Made by a program: the position numbers and the translations under genes. Shown here in pieces: positions 46,965 to 59,279 of a DNA stretch of 64,000 nucleotides. Under the pieces are notes generated by a model, which saw only the letters and a program-made list of their open reading frames with translations, was not told where the DNA came from and did no database searches. The DNA comes from Floccularia luteovirens (lineage: Eukaryota; Basidiomycota; Agaricomycetes; Agaricales; Squamanitaceae): NCBI GenBank assembly GCA_009739215.1, contig VSJF01000010.1, forward strand, positions 558,001 to 622,000, in the 5' to 3' direction. Each line of letters begins with the position of its first letter. The first letter of the stretch is position 1.

Positions 46965-48099
46965 TTAATTAGTCTCCGCTACTGCCTCGGACGGGATCTT
47001 CGCGCCACGCTCAGTTGTCAATGGACCCTCAGTACCACCCATTCTCTGACAAATAGATAGGGCATCATGGTGGAAATTATCAGGCAATCCGTCGGCAGTA
47101 CCTTCCAAGAGCAGATTTGGTAGCAACCGTGTATGAAATACTCTGTGTGCCACGGCACCACCCTGTAGAAATGTGTCACGCTTGTATGCAATACAGATGA
47201 GAGAAGAGAACTGTACATGTTGATAAAAGATTCCCCCCATCACAGCTGAAACGGCATCTCCCTGTACTTTATACAATCCAACACTACGAAGAGATGCTTC
47301 GCGGTCCGCTGTCGATGTAAGGAGGTAGGCGGGAGCCGCCGGTGTCCATCTAAGGACGCGACCCAGCCCCCAATGCGAGCCGACATGTTCGCCTAAGGAA
47401 TACGTATTTATTGTTCGTGATACAACAGAGTCAACATCGTGATGTGGTGCCAAAGCAGAACTTGAATTGAGGAAAAGGAGTAAATAGGATTCGATCACTC
47501 TCCGACCTGTTTCGTATCAGGATCGCCTACTGACTTCATGAATAAGCTCAAACGCACCAATGAATCGAAATCCGGCATTGTGCCCGTGAATTGCCGCTGG
47601 GTGACTACTATGGGTCAACAATCGTTGTGCTAACTCTGCAGGAAATCTCAAAGGATCGAAGAGGCCATTTAGATGCTCTGCAAAGTATTGATCAGGTTCA
47701 CGTTTGGACTTCTTCCCGTTTATACTATCAATAGCCTCATCTTTCAACGCATGGTCCTGTTGTGGCACAGCTGAGGTTCCAGCTGAGCCGAGGCCTGATA
47801 ACCCACTAGACCCAAAATCATCCCCCTCTGTAAGTGTCTGAACACCTTCGCGTGAACGTCGTGTAATTACTCGAGGTGACGGTGCGTTCACTTGAGTTTC
47901 ATTGCGTGTTTGTAGTAATTGTGCTTGAGAGTAGCGTCGGACTGTTTGCATTCCGGCGTCAGCTTTATTTCCGTCAATGAAACACGAAATTTGATAGAAA
48001 ACCTATTGCAGTCCTAGGTGGTGCCAGTGTAGAGCCTGCTGGCAAGGGTGTAAGGTAACGTAGAGTTGAGTTCCTCCAGCAGCGTGCTAAGCAAGACAT
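46965..48099 (-). CDS. RNase III-like mitochondrial ribosomal protein (mL57/mL44 type)
   Basis: Probably a structural protein of the large mitoribosomal subunit. Starts MSCLARCWRNSTLRYLTPL, an Arg-rich leader suited to mitochondrial import, then VRRYSQAQLLQTR after an intron. The RNase III fold shows FPAELAQRLLTHSSHPAAI, GHNAGFRFIGRRVIESYLLLFL and KVQGDAVSAVMGGIF. At the signature position, active enzymes have acidic residues (ERLEFLGD); here the text is NAGFRFIGR. The catalytic site is therefore absent, as in mL44 and mL57. No double-stranded-RNA-binding domain follows, which favours mL57 (yeast Mrpl15). Ends SEAVAETN. No frame break. The exact subunit name is uncertain. Confidence 0.78.
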
Positions 48100-49041
48100 T
48101 ATGGTCAAATAAGTCTGCTCTTGCGACAAAGCTCGAGTCTTTCGCGACCCAGGAAAAAAATATCAGGTCACGTGGATGTGTTTTAGCGGATGAACTTCAT
48201 TTGGTTCATAATTCAATGCAAACTGAACTAACTCTATGCTGAACGTTTATAAAAGTTTTAAATCGAGTCTTACTACTTCACCTTTCTATTACTTTGTCAC
48301 CAGATCCAACCCCTTCAATTAAACCCACCGCTGGCTTCTCAATAAGACATATTAAATAGTATCCTATTAATCCGTTTCCGCCAGCATGGCCCACCACAGA
48401 GATGATCGTCGGATATTGACTTCGTCTCCTTCAACGCATCTGATTTGGTCCAAATGCACAGGTCCAAGCCCACAATTAAAAAGCAGACAAAGAGCACACG
48501 TATTTACATCCCGAAATAAAAAATCCCACTCGATTCCGTAAGACGGACTTCCAGAGGGCTCCCGGATTTATACCTGTGGGTGTTATAAAACATATACTTA
48601 TATATACACTGGATCTGAAGATGATCTTGCAGATGCGAACTTGAAACTCGGTCACTGGCTCGAACCAAGGACTTGATCTAGCTCAGCTAGAAAGAAGTCA
48701 TCCGTACTTGAGCATTACTCAGTGGAAACTCCTCGTAAGAAACGAAGGTCTGGCTCCAGTGTGTGCTCGAGCCTCCTGGTGCACACATTCTTTTTCCCTT
48801 ATACATCTGGTAACAAACAGTGGCTCTTCTCCCTGCGACATATGGATAAGGGGCACATGCACCTTTCAACGCCCATCTTTGAGATCGTGTACAGCTTATA
48901 TGGCCTTCGTTTCAGTTCCCGAGTCCAAGATTCTTTTTGTCCCTATCTACTTATAGTCGTTTTCTGCATAATCTCATTCCTCTTAAAAGACCCAATCCTT
49001 TTTCATCCAGCCTTTACGAAGGACTACTACGTTTTCTTATA
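48100..49041. other. Intergenic with TATA box and small open frame (48386-48541)
   Basis: TTTATAAAAG at 48246-48255 is followed 130 bases later by ATG at 48386 in good context (GCCAGCATGGCC). The frame of 51 codons (MAHHRDDRRILTSS...) ends at 48541 and has a possible donor inside. I do not recognise it. The rest shows nothing. Confidence 0.3.
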
Positions 49042-49614
49042 ATGAGCGCCTCCGCTGCAACTACAGTCGTTGTCCTCTCTCCTTCAGCCGGAAGTTTTTT
49101 CTTCCCCACAAAGTATCTCTCCTTGTTAGGGGGTTCCAAAGTTATCCTCGGGTCAGAACAATCAGAGTCTGACACCGATGATGACCGTATGGCTTCGACC
49201 ACCAATGGATGGTTCGCCCCAAAGGCCACCGCGGACTCTGCAATATCAGCTATCACGCCACTGCCTCTAAGTTCGGCTCACGCTGAGTTGTGGTCGAGCG
49301 ATGGGAAGGTGAGCTTCTATTGAAGTCCTAATGAATCATCTGATAGTAAATGTTTTTATAGATATTTATCAATGATTTGGAATCACCATTCGGTACTTTC
49401 GTAAATGGCTCCAGGATTACAAAACCCACTGCATTGAATGATGGCGATGAGATTGTATTTGCCTATCCTTGCCTTTCTCTTCCCAATCAGTTAATAATTT
49501 ATCACTCTCCAGTCACTTGGAAGGACTATCACCAGGAACTCGAAAACCCCTGCTTATATTACTGATGACCACCTCAAGCCTGTCCTAGCGATGGTCAAAA
49601 TTCAAAGACCCTAA
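49042..49614 (+). CDS. Short FHA-domain protein, probably truncated
   Basis: Exons 49042-49308, 49362-49454 and 49513-49614 encode 153 aa. The sequence VVVLSPSAGSFFFPTKYLSL, then LSSAHAELWSSDGKIFINDL, SPFGTFVNGSRI and LNDGDEI, is an FHA phosphothreonine-binding fold. The usual IGR motif before the Ser/His block appears as VILGSEQ, so the conserved Arg is lost, while SxxH is kept. Similar basidiomycete proteins (Far10/SLMAP-like) go on for hundreds of residues with coiled coils and a membrane anchor. Here the frame ends shortly after the FHA with VKIQRP. Either a truncated duplicate or a dedicated small form. Confidence 0.72.
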
Positions 49615-51107
49615 ATTTGTGGATTCGCGTCCTGATTTGACAAACAACATTCCCACTTATTTATGTATACCCCAAATATCAATGCGGGCTGTTTTAGGTA
49701 GTTTCCGTTGTATGTAGCATCTTTGTTTACTTCATGTTGCATATGGTACCCTCGAATTCAAGGAGAGCCTCGCTTGCCGCCATATGGTTTGAGCCTTTGG
49801 AATTTTCGAAAAAGGCACTGTGTTCCATGTAGAACTAAAAATGTCGTCTGATTCCCCTTTATGGTTCGAGTTGTGGGTACTGTGAATGTCAGCCCAGGGC
49901 GAACCTGGAATGCCAAAATTAGCGACTAATCGCGGCGAAGTTGCTTTATTCAGTTTATCCAAAGAAAATCATATAGCTTAAGAACATTAACTCTAAACAT
50001 ACTAATTGTTACGATGTCGTCTGTGTCCGGCCAACGAGGGAAACGGAACTGTTACTACAAGCCGCCGATGGAGTTTTATAGAAACTGTACGTGCCTATAA
50101 ATCCCATATATTTTCTTGGGACTTCAGGCATAAATTAATGGCTCAGGGTACTAGGGATGTGCTCGCATCAGTATTTATAAACTCATGTATAATGGAACGA
50201 TTGTTTCTATAGTCTCAATCAGGACGAAGTGACATGACAGTGCTTGCCAAGATTACCATTTCATTGTTTACCACCTAAGGGATAACAATAGTATCGTGCC
50301 TCGTTGTACGCCATTGACCTTTTGATCACCAGAGTCATCATTGGCTCAGGCGACCTAAAATCATGGACCATGTGAAAATCTCGGGGAAAAGAGGAGAAAA
50401 TTAGAGCACTCCAAGAACAAGGTTTTGGTTTACAAATGTATGCGAATAATCCTATATTCCGCAGGTGAAAGATTGGGCACTGCTGCCAACTGCCAACTAA
50501 CCGCCTCGGTCAAGACATTCGCCGTCAGCGGTGGTATCACCCTATGTATGCGGTCAGTGTACCCCTGCAATCAGAAAATCGAGAATATGTTCACGTCGCA
50601 TGTTATAAAATGATCGAATGTACTTAGTCCGATAAAGTCAAAGGCTCTGCTCCAGTCGTGGCATGGTGGGCAGTGCATAAATGTCCTCGGTTATATCCTT
50701 AAGCTAGAATAAGAACGAACCGGAAGACGCACGCGTGCTTAATGGCTGGTTCTAATGACTGGTTCTACTGCCGTACATTCCAAAAAGATCCGAGGCATAA
50801 CATATCATTCAGTGACACTCAACCACGTTGTGCATTTCTACCAAACGGGTTGATTTCCAGATTTTTCAGCACCCTTTTTTATACTGAACATGGAGAGCTT
50901 GACAGTAACTTCAGTCAATTAAGTCATTATTTTCATTAAGTAAGTGACTTAGCCACAAAAGTAAAAAGCTACATATACCCATCCAATGACTTTCTGGAAC
51001 CGAGAATAACCTGCGGTCCTGATTCTGGATCTCTGCACATCTTGACCTGCACTTTTTTTTCGCACCATGCACGATAGAATCTAAACGTGGAAGACACATG
51101 CAGCCAG
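49615..51107. other. Intergenic region (1.5 kb)
   Basis: No exon I can support. I looked here for the missing C-terminal coiled coil and anchor of the FHA protein and did not find it. Open frames are short and lack recognisable motifs. Confidence 0.4.
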
Positions 51108-52792
51108 TCAATTTATCCTTGAGAAGAAATTCGTATCGGAGGTGTCTTGAGAGGCGAATACCTCACGAGATTTGCCATTGATTGTTCGGACCAACGGGAC
51201 TGACTCCGCGATAACATCCAGGCATGCTGCATTAAAGTCGTCCGGAGCTTCAATAGCTTCGAGGTCCAGTCGTTGTATGTTCCAATCTTTAAGGTTCAGC
51301 CTGGACATTTTGCGACAGAAGTCGACCTGATGACGGTTAAGGGGGAAGGTTGAAAAGATATTGGACTTAATCGCTTACCAGCGCAGGTATAGATTTGCTA
51401 GGGCCATTGCTCCTACTCCAAGGCTTCCAAAAAATATTGAACTTGAGTTTCAGAGTCGTGACATATGGCATTTCGTTGGCAAACAGCTCCAACATTTCAG
51501 GGCTGAAGTCCAACACATGCATGTTGATCTTGCGCAGTGTGCCTGCTGGAGAGATGACATCGATGATTTGCTTGATTTCCGTGTAGGTGAATCGTGAATC
51601 TCTCAACTCGAGGTTGGTCAAGGAATCACAGAGGTGATAGAAGTGGTAAAGCGTCCTGAGAACAACTGAAATAGGAAAACTCCACAAGCCTATTTTCAAG
51701 GTCTCAAGCTTTGGCAAGGGTAATTTTATGAACCGTGAGTGAAACCAGTCACTTCCTTCAGGGAAGCTGACGCGCGTCCTCGCAGCATCAAAAAGAAGTG
51801 TGAGTTCCCTCAGGTGTTCGCCTTGCTTCATAATAAAGGCATTTATCCCAGAAGTGTCAATTTGATTTAGGGATGCATAACACTGGACAATCGCCAGGGT
51901 TTGGAGGTTAGGAATATAGTCAAGGTCACTAAGGATATACGATAGATTGTAGTTCTCGCATGATGCAACCCTAAGCGATCTTAGAGCCGCGAGATTGTTG
52001 TTTACAAACGGGATAAGATAACGTCGTGTGGTTTCGTCGGCGGGGTTAATAAAGTCGGGGTCCGCAATTGATATTTTAATGGCTAGATTTTCCAACTTGG
52101 GGAGATGGATGGAAGAAAGGTTAAAGGAGCTGCCCATGAAAACATCTATAGGACAATTGAGGGTCAAGCTTGTCAAATTTGTGCAAAAGGCTTTCCAGTT
52201 AGGTAGTAAAAATTTGACAGCATATTTGAAGCCCAAAATATCATCCCCGAGACGGCATTCTACATACAAGCTTGTGACATGTGATAGAGTGCTGACTATG
52301 TGAAGAAGGGTGCGAGCAATTTCTCGGAGAAAATGTTGGTGGCCCTCTTTTGGCTTCTTGTTGCAATGATGTTTTTGCCGTTTTTTGCTCTGTCCTCGGA
52401 ATGCAGAGTGGAGGCTGGAAGGAATTTTCTTCATACCATTCTTCCAGGTCTTGCGCGCCCTTTCGGGGTCCTTAAGAAGCAAAGCTCCAAGCGGCCCTGG
52501 TCGTAGATGCAAGTCCCGAACACGACGGGCAAAATTTGGATCTCTGAGTAAATGAGTTTTAAGAATGTCCCACCAGCACTGTCCCTGAGAGTGATAGTGC
52601 TTACACAAGTCTGTGAAAACATCTCAAAGTTCGCCCATCTCGAGGATGGTATATAGAGACTGAACGATAACGAGCATCCATTGCGATGTCATAGAGGCCG
52701 GAACAAACGCCATATAATTCCTGAAGCTCATAATCTGGAATATACTTGGATATTTGTAGCCAGACGTCATACGGAACTTCCATATTATTCAA
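51108..52792 (-). CDS. F-box and leucine-rich-repeat-like protein
   Basis: Likely substrate receptor of an SCF ubiquitin ligase. The N-terminus MNNMEVPYDVWLQISKYIP is F-box-like, followed by LQELYGVCSGLYDIAMDARYRSVSIY. A long exon then encodes RRVRDLHLRPGPLGALLL and irregular leucine-rich repeats (LTSLTLNCP, LPKLENLAIKI, LAALRSLRVASC, LQTLAIVQC, LRELTLLFD, LPKLETLKIG). The last exon adds RKMSRLNLKDWNIQRLDL. The frame changes between FHRLV (52602) and the LRR part. A 28-base intron (52606-52579), a 22-base one, or one extra base would all join them. Such F-box families are large and variable in agaricomycetes. Confidence 0.74.
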
Positions 52793-53364
52793 AGGAAGGA
52801 GTTGATCAATAACCAGAAGTAGGGGGAGTAGCTATGGATTCTGTTTGGATGTAATGTTATATGTGGTGGTCATCTCAAAAGGATATGAAGCGTTTGACAG
52901 TCTGAAATGAGCGCTTATCAGATACCTAACACCAGGCACAAAATCCAAGCAACGGGATATTTTTGTCTTTTGTCCTTGTACTTAAACTGATGCTGTTATG
53001 AGTCTTTGAATAAAATAGTTCAACGGGAGAAGGCGTTGATGGTTGTATGAAACGGTGACTAAGAAATACATTTTACAGCTTTTACAGCTCAAATCTTCTT
53101 TGTTGATGGGCTCCGAAACGCTTGATCCTTACAAATCGCATTGCACTAAGCTCTACTACTTACTATCTATCATAATCCCATCACAATCCAAGTCTTAGTC
53201 AGGCCTTAAGGCTTTCACAAGCGTTCTATTATGCACCTGCGGAGCAAATTGGAACCACACGAGGTGGGGCAGACAACCTGACGTCAACGGCCCCCTCCAC
53301 CATCAAGAAAATCCCTTAAGTATGATCATTCCAACCCGTTGGGTTTGCACGCACTCATTCTCAA
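52793..53364. promoter_or_regulatory. Divergent promoter F-box gene / Mug190-like gene
   Basis: About 570 bases between divergent starts. Contains nothing coding and no named motif that I would defend. Confidence 0.35.
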
Positions 53365-56300
53365 ATGTCCTCTTCTAATATTCCAGAAAATGAGCGGGAA
53401 GTGGTTGATCCTGTCACTCATGTTCCATTGACAATCCATGATGTCACTTCCGTAGAGTTAGAGACGATCCCACCTCCACCTTCAACCGCGAGACAAACGA
53501 AGGTTGCTACCGACTGTGAAATCACCAAAGATTCCAGCAGCAGACACGCTGACATGGAATCACTTGTTTACGACAAAACCCATCAAGGCTGGTGGGAAGA
53601 CACCAACGGCGACTTGAACAAGATGAGGATTCAGACCGCTATAGTTGCTGGTTGCACAGCTGGTGGTGGTGCCCTGGCAAGCTTATTCATGTGGGGTGTA
53701 TTTGAAAAGGCCTTTGGCAATTCAGGAGGTCGGTGGGGGTGGATAACCACACTCATGGCACTTCTTGGATGTTGCATGTTAGGCATTGGTGTCACGACAA
53801 GTGCTTTGGTTTTCAGACCTTTTCAAGGAGAGCAAGCTTCTTCAATGGACAATAAACTCGAAAAGGTATGAATATATGGGCTCATATTCCTCTAGTAAAT
53901 TGGGATTGACACATCTTTAGCCCCTACCACACTCGTCTGCCAAATCTGACGAAAATCCTACAGAATCTGCAGCTTGGCTCAACTCATTTATCAAAGCTCT
54001 CTGGCCCACCGTCAATCCTGCTCTTTTCATCTCGATTTCGGATATGTTGGAAGATTCTCTTCAAGCGAGTCTACCAAAGTTTATTAATGCCGTCCGTGTG
54101 GCCGAATTGGGTCAAGGTTCCGTTCCTATGCGAATTATTGGTATTCGATGGCTTGAACCAAGCTCAGCTTCTGAAGATAAACACGAGGAAGAAGGTGATT
54201 TCGTCAACATGGAAGTCTCAGTCGCATATCGAGCAGAAACCATTGAAAGTTCCGGTTTGAAAGGACATTCGAGAAATGCCCATTTATTTATCCAGTTTTG
54301 GACCACTGGTGGCTTGATGATTCCTGTGTGGGCTGAGATAACAGGCATCCTTGCAACTGCCCGGCTGAGGGTCCAGCTCATTCCCAACCCCCCGTTTCTT
54401 TCATTGATGACTTTGACACTGTTGGGTCAGCCTAAAGTCACATCAAGCTGTACGCCCTTGGCAAAAAATTTTCTGAATGTAATGGACGTCCCTGGACTCT
54501 CTGGATGGTTGCAAGCTAGTGTTGACTCTGCTATCGCAGAATACGTTGCTCCACGAAGCATAAATCTGGACCTAAAATCGATATTGACCGGGGTCGAGAA
54601 GATGGACACAGATGCATATGGGGCACTTATAATCACTGTGAAAAGTGCTACTGGCCTCAGACAGGGTGACTCAGGAACAATCATGAAATCCGGGGATGGA
54701 GGACATGGCCATTGCTACGTTACAGTTGGTTGGAGCAAACTAGGGAAGCCTTTATGGTCCACAAGGTAGTTACAGATTGCTGAAATACACTTTCCACTTA
54801 TACTTTAGTAGGATAATCCAAGGAGAAGGAGACCCGGTATGGGAAGAAACAACAGCCCTGTTGGTCAGTCCTACTGAAGTGAATGCTAAAGAAGAAGTTC
54901 GCTTACAGTTATGGGATTCCGGTTGGTTTTGTTCAACCTAATCGATTTATCTCTCATCTCGTTTCAATCTCTAGATCGTTTCACAGCAGACGACCTTCTT
55001 GGTATGGTTGACCTCTCCCTGTACGACTTGATGAAGAGCCCAGATACCTTGAATAGTATCTCTAACCGCGAGGATGCTCTTGCTGCAGTCGATGGCTCTT
55101 CACACCCGGGGAAGCTTTCATGGAGATGCGGATACTTTTCAAAAACCACTCTTCAACAACACATGGGTGAAAAACAAGAAGGAATAGCGGAGCTCGAGGC
55201 TAATGTTAAGCAAGAGGCAGAGGACAAATTACGCGAAGCAAGAAATGTGGGCGGAAGTCATTCTGATAAAGTGGAACAACAGCAAAGGGAGGATCTAAAG
55301 GAAAAAACTAATGAAATCATACTTTCCTCTAGGCCTGCACCCGAGTGGCCCAGTGGAATCTTATCCATTCGGATCGAACAAATTAGCGGGCTAGAGGTAC
55401 AGAAGATACGTGAAAGTGGCGTGAAGAAAGAAGGAAATGATGGTGACAGCGATGCGGACGACTTGCCGAGTCCATATTGTACAGTAATTCTGAACCATCA
55501 GAAAGTCTACAAAACCAGGACAAAGATGAAGAGTAACGAACCATTTGTAAGCCTCGTGTTATCCGCATCACAGAAGTCCATATTGAATAACTCAACCTAT
55601 TTAGTTCGACGCGACCACTGAGAAATTCATTCGGGATTGGAAGACCACTGTCATGATTGTTGCCGTTAGCGACAGCCGTATGCACGAATCTGATCCCTTG
55701 CTCGGAGTACTCGTTCTACCCCTCACAGATGTTTTCAAAAATGCCTCCAGATTTGATGCTTATTTACCTCTCGTCGGTGGTATTGGATATGGCCGCGTGA
55801 AATTTACCTTAACCTTCCGGAGCGTACAGGCAAAAATTCCGAAACAACTTCTGGGATGGGACGTAGGAACGTTGGATATTGAGCCCGTAGTTAAAGGATC
55901 TATTGATATTCCAGCCGACCTCGCAACATGTCGTCTCATATTCTGGACGTCATGCGGAAAAGGAAAAGTTATACCTAGTCCCGATGGAGGTTGGAAGCAA
56001 AAGCGTGGTCAACCGATCCGTTTAGCTGTCAAAGATAGGTATGCTTCGTGCATGCTTATCGAGCTACGCAAACATGCTCTTGGACCTGATAAAATACCTG
56101 CCTTTGCTATACTATGGTTGAAGGATATACCAGACGAAGAAAACATCCAGTTATCGCTACCACTCTGGAAGAACGACCACGATGAACTTGATCGTGCACG
56201 AACAAATGCCATTGCTGAGCATGGTCAAACACTGGGAACTTTAGATGTGACGCTCCGCTTTTGGTCCGGGTTGAGCGGATACCACCATAAGGTTGCTAAT

Positions 56301-56690
56301 CGGGACCGAAATATGAAGGACGTGATCGAGGCGTTGGACTGTGGAGAAGCATCGAAGGAAGTAAACCAGGGCCTCCTAAACGAACAAGTCGAAGAATGCA
56401 CTTCTGATTCCTCTTCATCTAGCTCTGATGAGGACGAGAACGAAGGTGGTGAAGAAAGTGGGACCGAGGATAAGAATAGTAATCCAGGCGTTGTGGGTAG
56501 AGTGAAGGATTATAAGAAGCGGGAAGGGGAGCTGCACAGAAAACATCGCGGCCTAATGCAGTGGAAAGTGGCGAGAAATATTGCCTGGATAGGTGAAGGA
56601 ATCGAACACAAAGTCGATAGGTTAGAAGACAAGATCAAAGGATCCTTCAAGCATCAACCGAAGACCAGGGGAATCGAGAAGGAAGTTTAG
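53365..56690 (+). CDS. Mug190-like membrane protein with SMP and C2 domains
   Basis: Probable lipid-transfer or tethering protein at membrane contact sites, related to tricalbins and S. pombe Mug190. Exons 53365-53865, 53921-54765, 54812-54921, 54975-55546 and 55605-56690 give about 1037 aa with no break. Two hydrophobic segments near residues 92-155 (IVAGCTAGGGALASLFMWGV; LMALLGCCMLGIGVTTSALV) form a hairpin anchor. The SMP domain follows (AAWLNSFIKALWPTVNPAL, LPKFINAVRVAELG). A first C2 domain (ALIITVKSATGLRQGD, LQLWDSDRFTADDLLGM) precedes a charged helix, a second C2 (GILSIRIEQISGLEV, SPYCTVILN) and a third C2-like part. The tail is acidic, then a basic helix. Confidence 0.86.
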
Positions 56691-57551
56691 ATTACATCAA
56701 TACTTTTTCCCGAGTTTTGGATTCCTTGAATACGGAACCCTCTTTTGAACAGTCAGTACGTAGGTCACACAAGTAGCTATCAAATGTTTCTCTTCACGTT
56801 TCTCTGATCTCTGAATAGCTGTAGAACCGATAGTTACGGTTTATATATAACGGACTATTCAATTGCTCTCGCTCTATTTTTGTTCAGGTCAAACTTATCC
56901 CGGCGGGTTACCCAGACACTTCCACCGAGTTATGTTTAGTCATAGCGGCATTTATGATTGTATCTGGACCTCCATACTTTCCCTTCAGGGGTAAAAAGGA
57001 GTAAAAAACACCGATCATGAAGGGCTAGTTAACTGTTCGAAGGGGCTGTATAATAAGTAGTGTCAAAACAAATTCTGATCAAGGTCCCCGTTCGTTCTAG
57101 AATTCGGGTATTTTTGTTGTTATTGCGATTAACCAGGGATAAGCGAGTATGTAAGTGGGAAGAGTAATGATTAGTTTTTATTCTGAAATGGCTCGATTGG
57201 GGCTGGAACTCATGCAAGAGAGCATAGTGCGCGTAGTGCATGCTTGTTACTCTATATTTGATGAAAACTGAAATGAACGCGAACATGTTGAAATGGAAGG
57301 ATTTTCTATTCCATAACGTGGAGGTACTACCCCATACACCCTAGCCCTCAAGATCCACAGCCTGTGGGCGTGACCAAGGCGTATGAATTTTGAAGGAGTT
57401 AACTGTATCTATCTCATCATTCGCTTGACTCAGTATCGACAATGAATTGCTCAGCTATTTTGGAGCGAGATTTGATTATACAATCGTATAAAACAAGTTT
57501 TCTATACATGTCAATTAATTTATATCAAAAATAATTATTAATTTTGTCCAC
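56691..57551. other. Intergenic region
   Basis: Lies between the 3' end of the Mug190-like gene and the 3' end of the P450 pseudogene. AT-rich; no exon seen. Confidence 0.35.
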
Positions 57552-59279
57552 TTACTCAACAAGACCTAGTAAATACTCTGTTTCACGAGATCCCGGCTTT
57601 CTGGTAATATCAAATGCAGCAATCAGAGACGTCACTGTGATCCAAATGGTAGAATATGCCATGTAGCGTGCGGTTGGGGGGCACACTCTAAATAACCTGA
57701 TCTGGGTTAACAATATATATAACACAAGGACATAGAAAATTGCTGTACCGTCTTCTAATTCTGAAGCAAAGGAGGATTGGGTCCTTTACGGAAATGTCCA
57801 ATTTTTCATCCTTTATAAACCTGTCGGGATTGAATGCAAAAGGTTCTGGGTATGTCTCCTCATCGTGCAGAATTGCCTACATTGCGATTAGATCCTGGGG
57901 TAAAGTAGGTATACATGAAGCGGTCTTACCAGGTATTTGCAAAAGGACCGAACCTGCTGGTATCTTGTAGCCTTTGTATACATCGTCAATGTCAAGGATA
58001 TGACCTATTCCTATGGGATTTATCAATATATAGGTTAAGGACTAATGTCACTGCTTCGATACACACCAAGTGGAGAGAGATCCCTTCACCTGAGTAGCTC
58101 TTTAACGACTGCTGTTTCATGGGGTAACGACCCTTCATCTTCCAAGGTGGGCAAACGAGTCGAGTCTAGAAGTGCATCAATTTCTGTTGTGCTTTCTTTG
58201 GAACCTCAGGATGGGGAGAAACAGCAAGAATGCCGGATTCGACCACGGAGATGATCTATGTATCATAGCAGTTAGAAACGAAAAATGCAGCAACATGTGC
58301 AGCGATGCATCGTACGAATCAGAACCAACTTTAGGTGACCAAGAAATTGTTTGAGAATTCATTCTGTAGCAGTTATTGCGGGAAATCATACCTGTGTACA
58401 TAGTTCCTGCCGTGTTTTTGATATTGTCCTCTTCATATGCTCCGTCGTTTGTACCTTCACGCATTTTTTGTAAGGCCAAGGAAGGAAATGAGGGCAAATC
58501 GTTGCAACTAGACTATGGTCATTGAGTTTATGTGATTCCATTTTTTCTTAGATCGAAAATAACAACCAGTAAGACTTACAGGACGATTCTGTATAGCAGA
58601 CCATGGTAATTCAATCATTTCAGTGAGGGGCCTTGCTCCACTCCTCAGATAAACGTTTGAAGTTTGCACCAGGTACCTAATCTGGTACATATTTCAGTAT
58701 CGGGTACGAGTCGACCAAGAACGCTCCAGAGCAGCTGAAGCGATGAATGATTCAGCAGAAACTTCTGCCCCTCGTACATATGGATCATTTTCAGGAAGTA
58801 CGTCGATCCCATAAGCAGTTGACATGGTCGTCTCGCCTGCAAGACTATGCAACATGCCTTCTCGATATGAGCATATAACAACAGAATGATGACATACTGA
58901 TGAATTTGGTTTGTCTTGAGGATGTTGGGTCGGTCCAAAAGTCTGCGAAGGAATTTATTTTCAAACAAGTCAATTTGCCGCTTCAAAAAAGTCCAGGACA
59001 CCAGCGAAGCACCAGTGACGTTAAGGTACAAAACATCAGTTTCTAAGTAGATTAGTTTTTGAAATATGAAGAAATTATCAGAGAGTATCTTAAACTTACT
59101 GTACTCCTTGCACCATTTATGATAAGTCTTCCAATCTATGATTTTGGGAACAAGCTTCCTATTATTGGAAGTTTTCTAGGACCTGGGGGTAATGGCAATG
59201 GATCCTTGTATTTCTTTAGCAAAAAGTACAACGCTGCCGTTACCGAAGCAATGCTCCCGAGTATATCGAGCCGTATCAT
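57552..59279 (-). pseudogene. Cytochrome P450 pseudogene (CYP64/O-methylsterigmatocystin-oxidoreductase-like)
   Basis: Nearly full-length remnant read on the minus strand. Start MIRLDILGSIASVTAALYFL is a membrane anchor, then PLPLPPGPRKLPIIGSL. Further blocks are DWKTYHKWCKEY, KFLRRLLDRPN, GETTMSTAYGIDVLPENDPY, FLVDSYPILKYVPD, EEDNIKNTAGTMYTG, PEVPKKAQQ, DVYKGYKIPAGSVLL, ILHDEETYPEPFAFNPDRF and ARYMAYSTIWITVTSLIAAFDIT. Lesions: TAG after KYVPD where Trp is expected, TGA after ELLR where Trp is expected, several frame shifts, and a damaged heme region (RIRRR, then CPPTARYMA). Mixed nonsense and frame changes indicate true decay, unlike the isolated breaks elsewhere in the window. Confidence 0.88.

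Noticed and set aside
48640..48700. tRNA-like A-box and B-box fragments on the minus strand (GGTTCGAGCC and TAGCTGAGCTAG)
   Set aside because: The two boxes are too close together and no acceptor or T stem pairs; not a tRNA, and too little for a SINE call.
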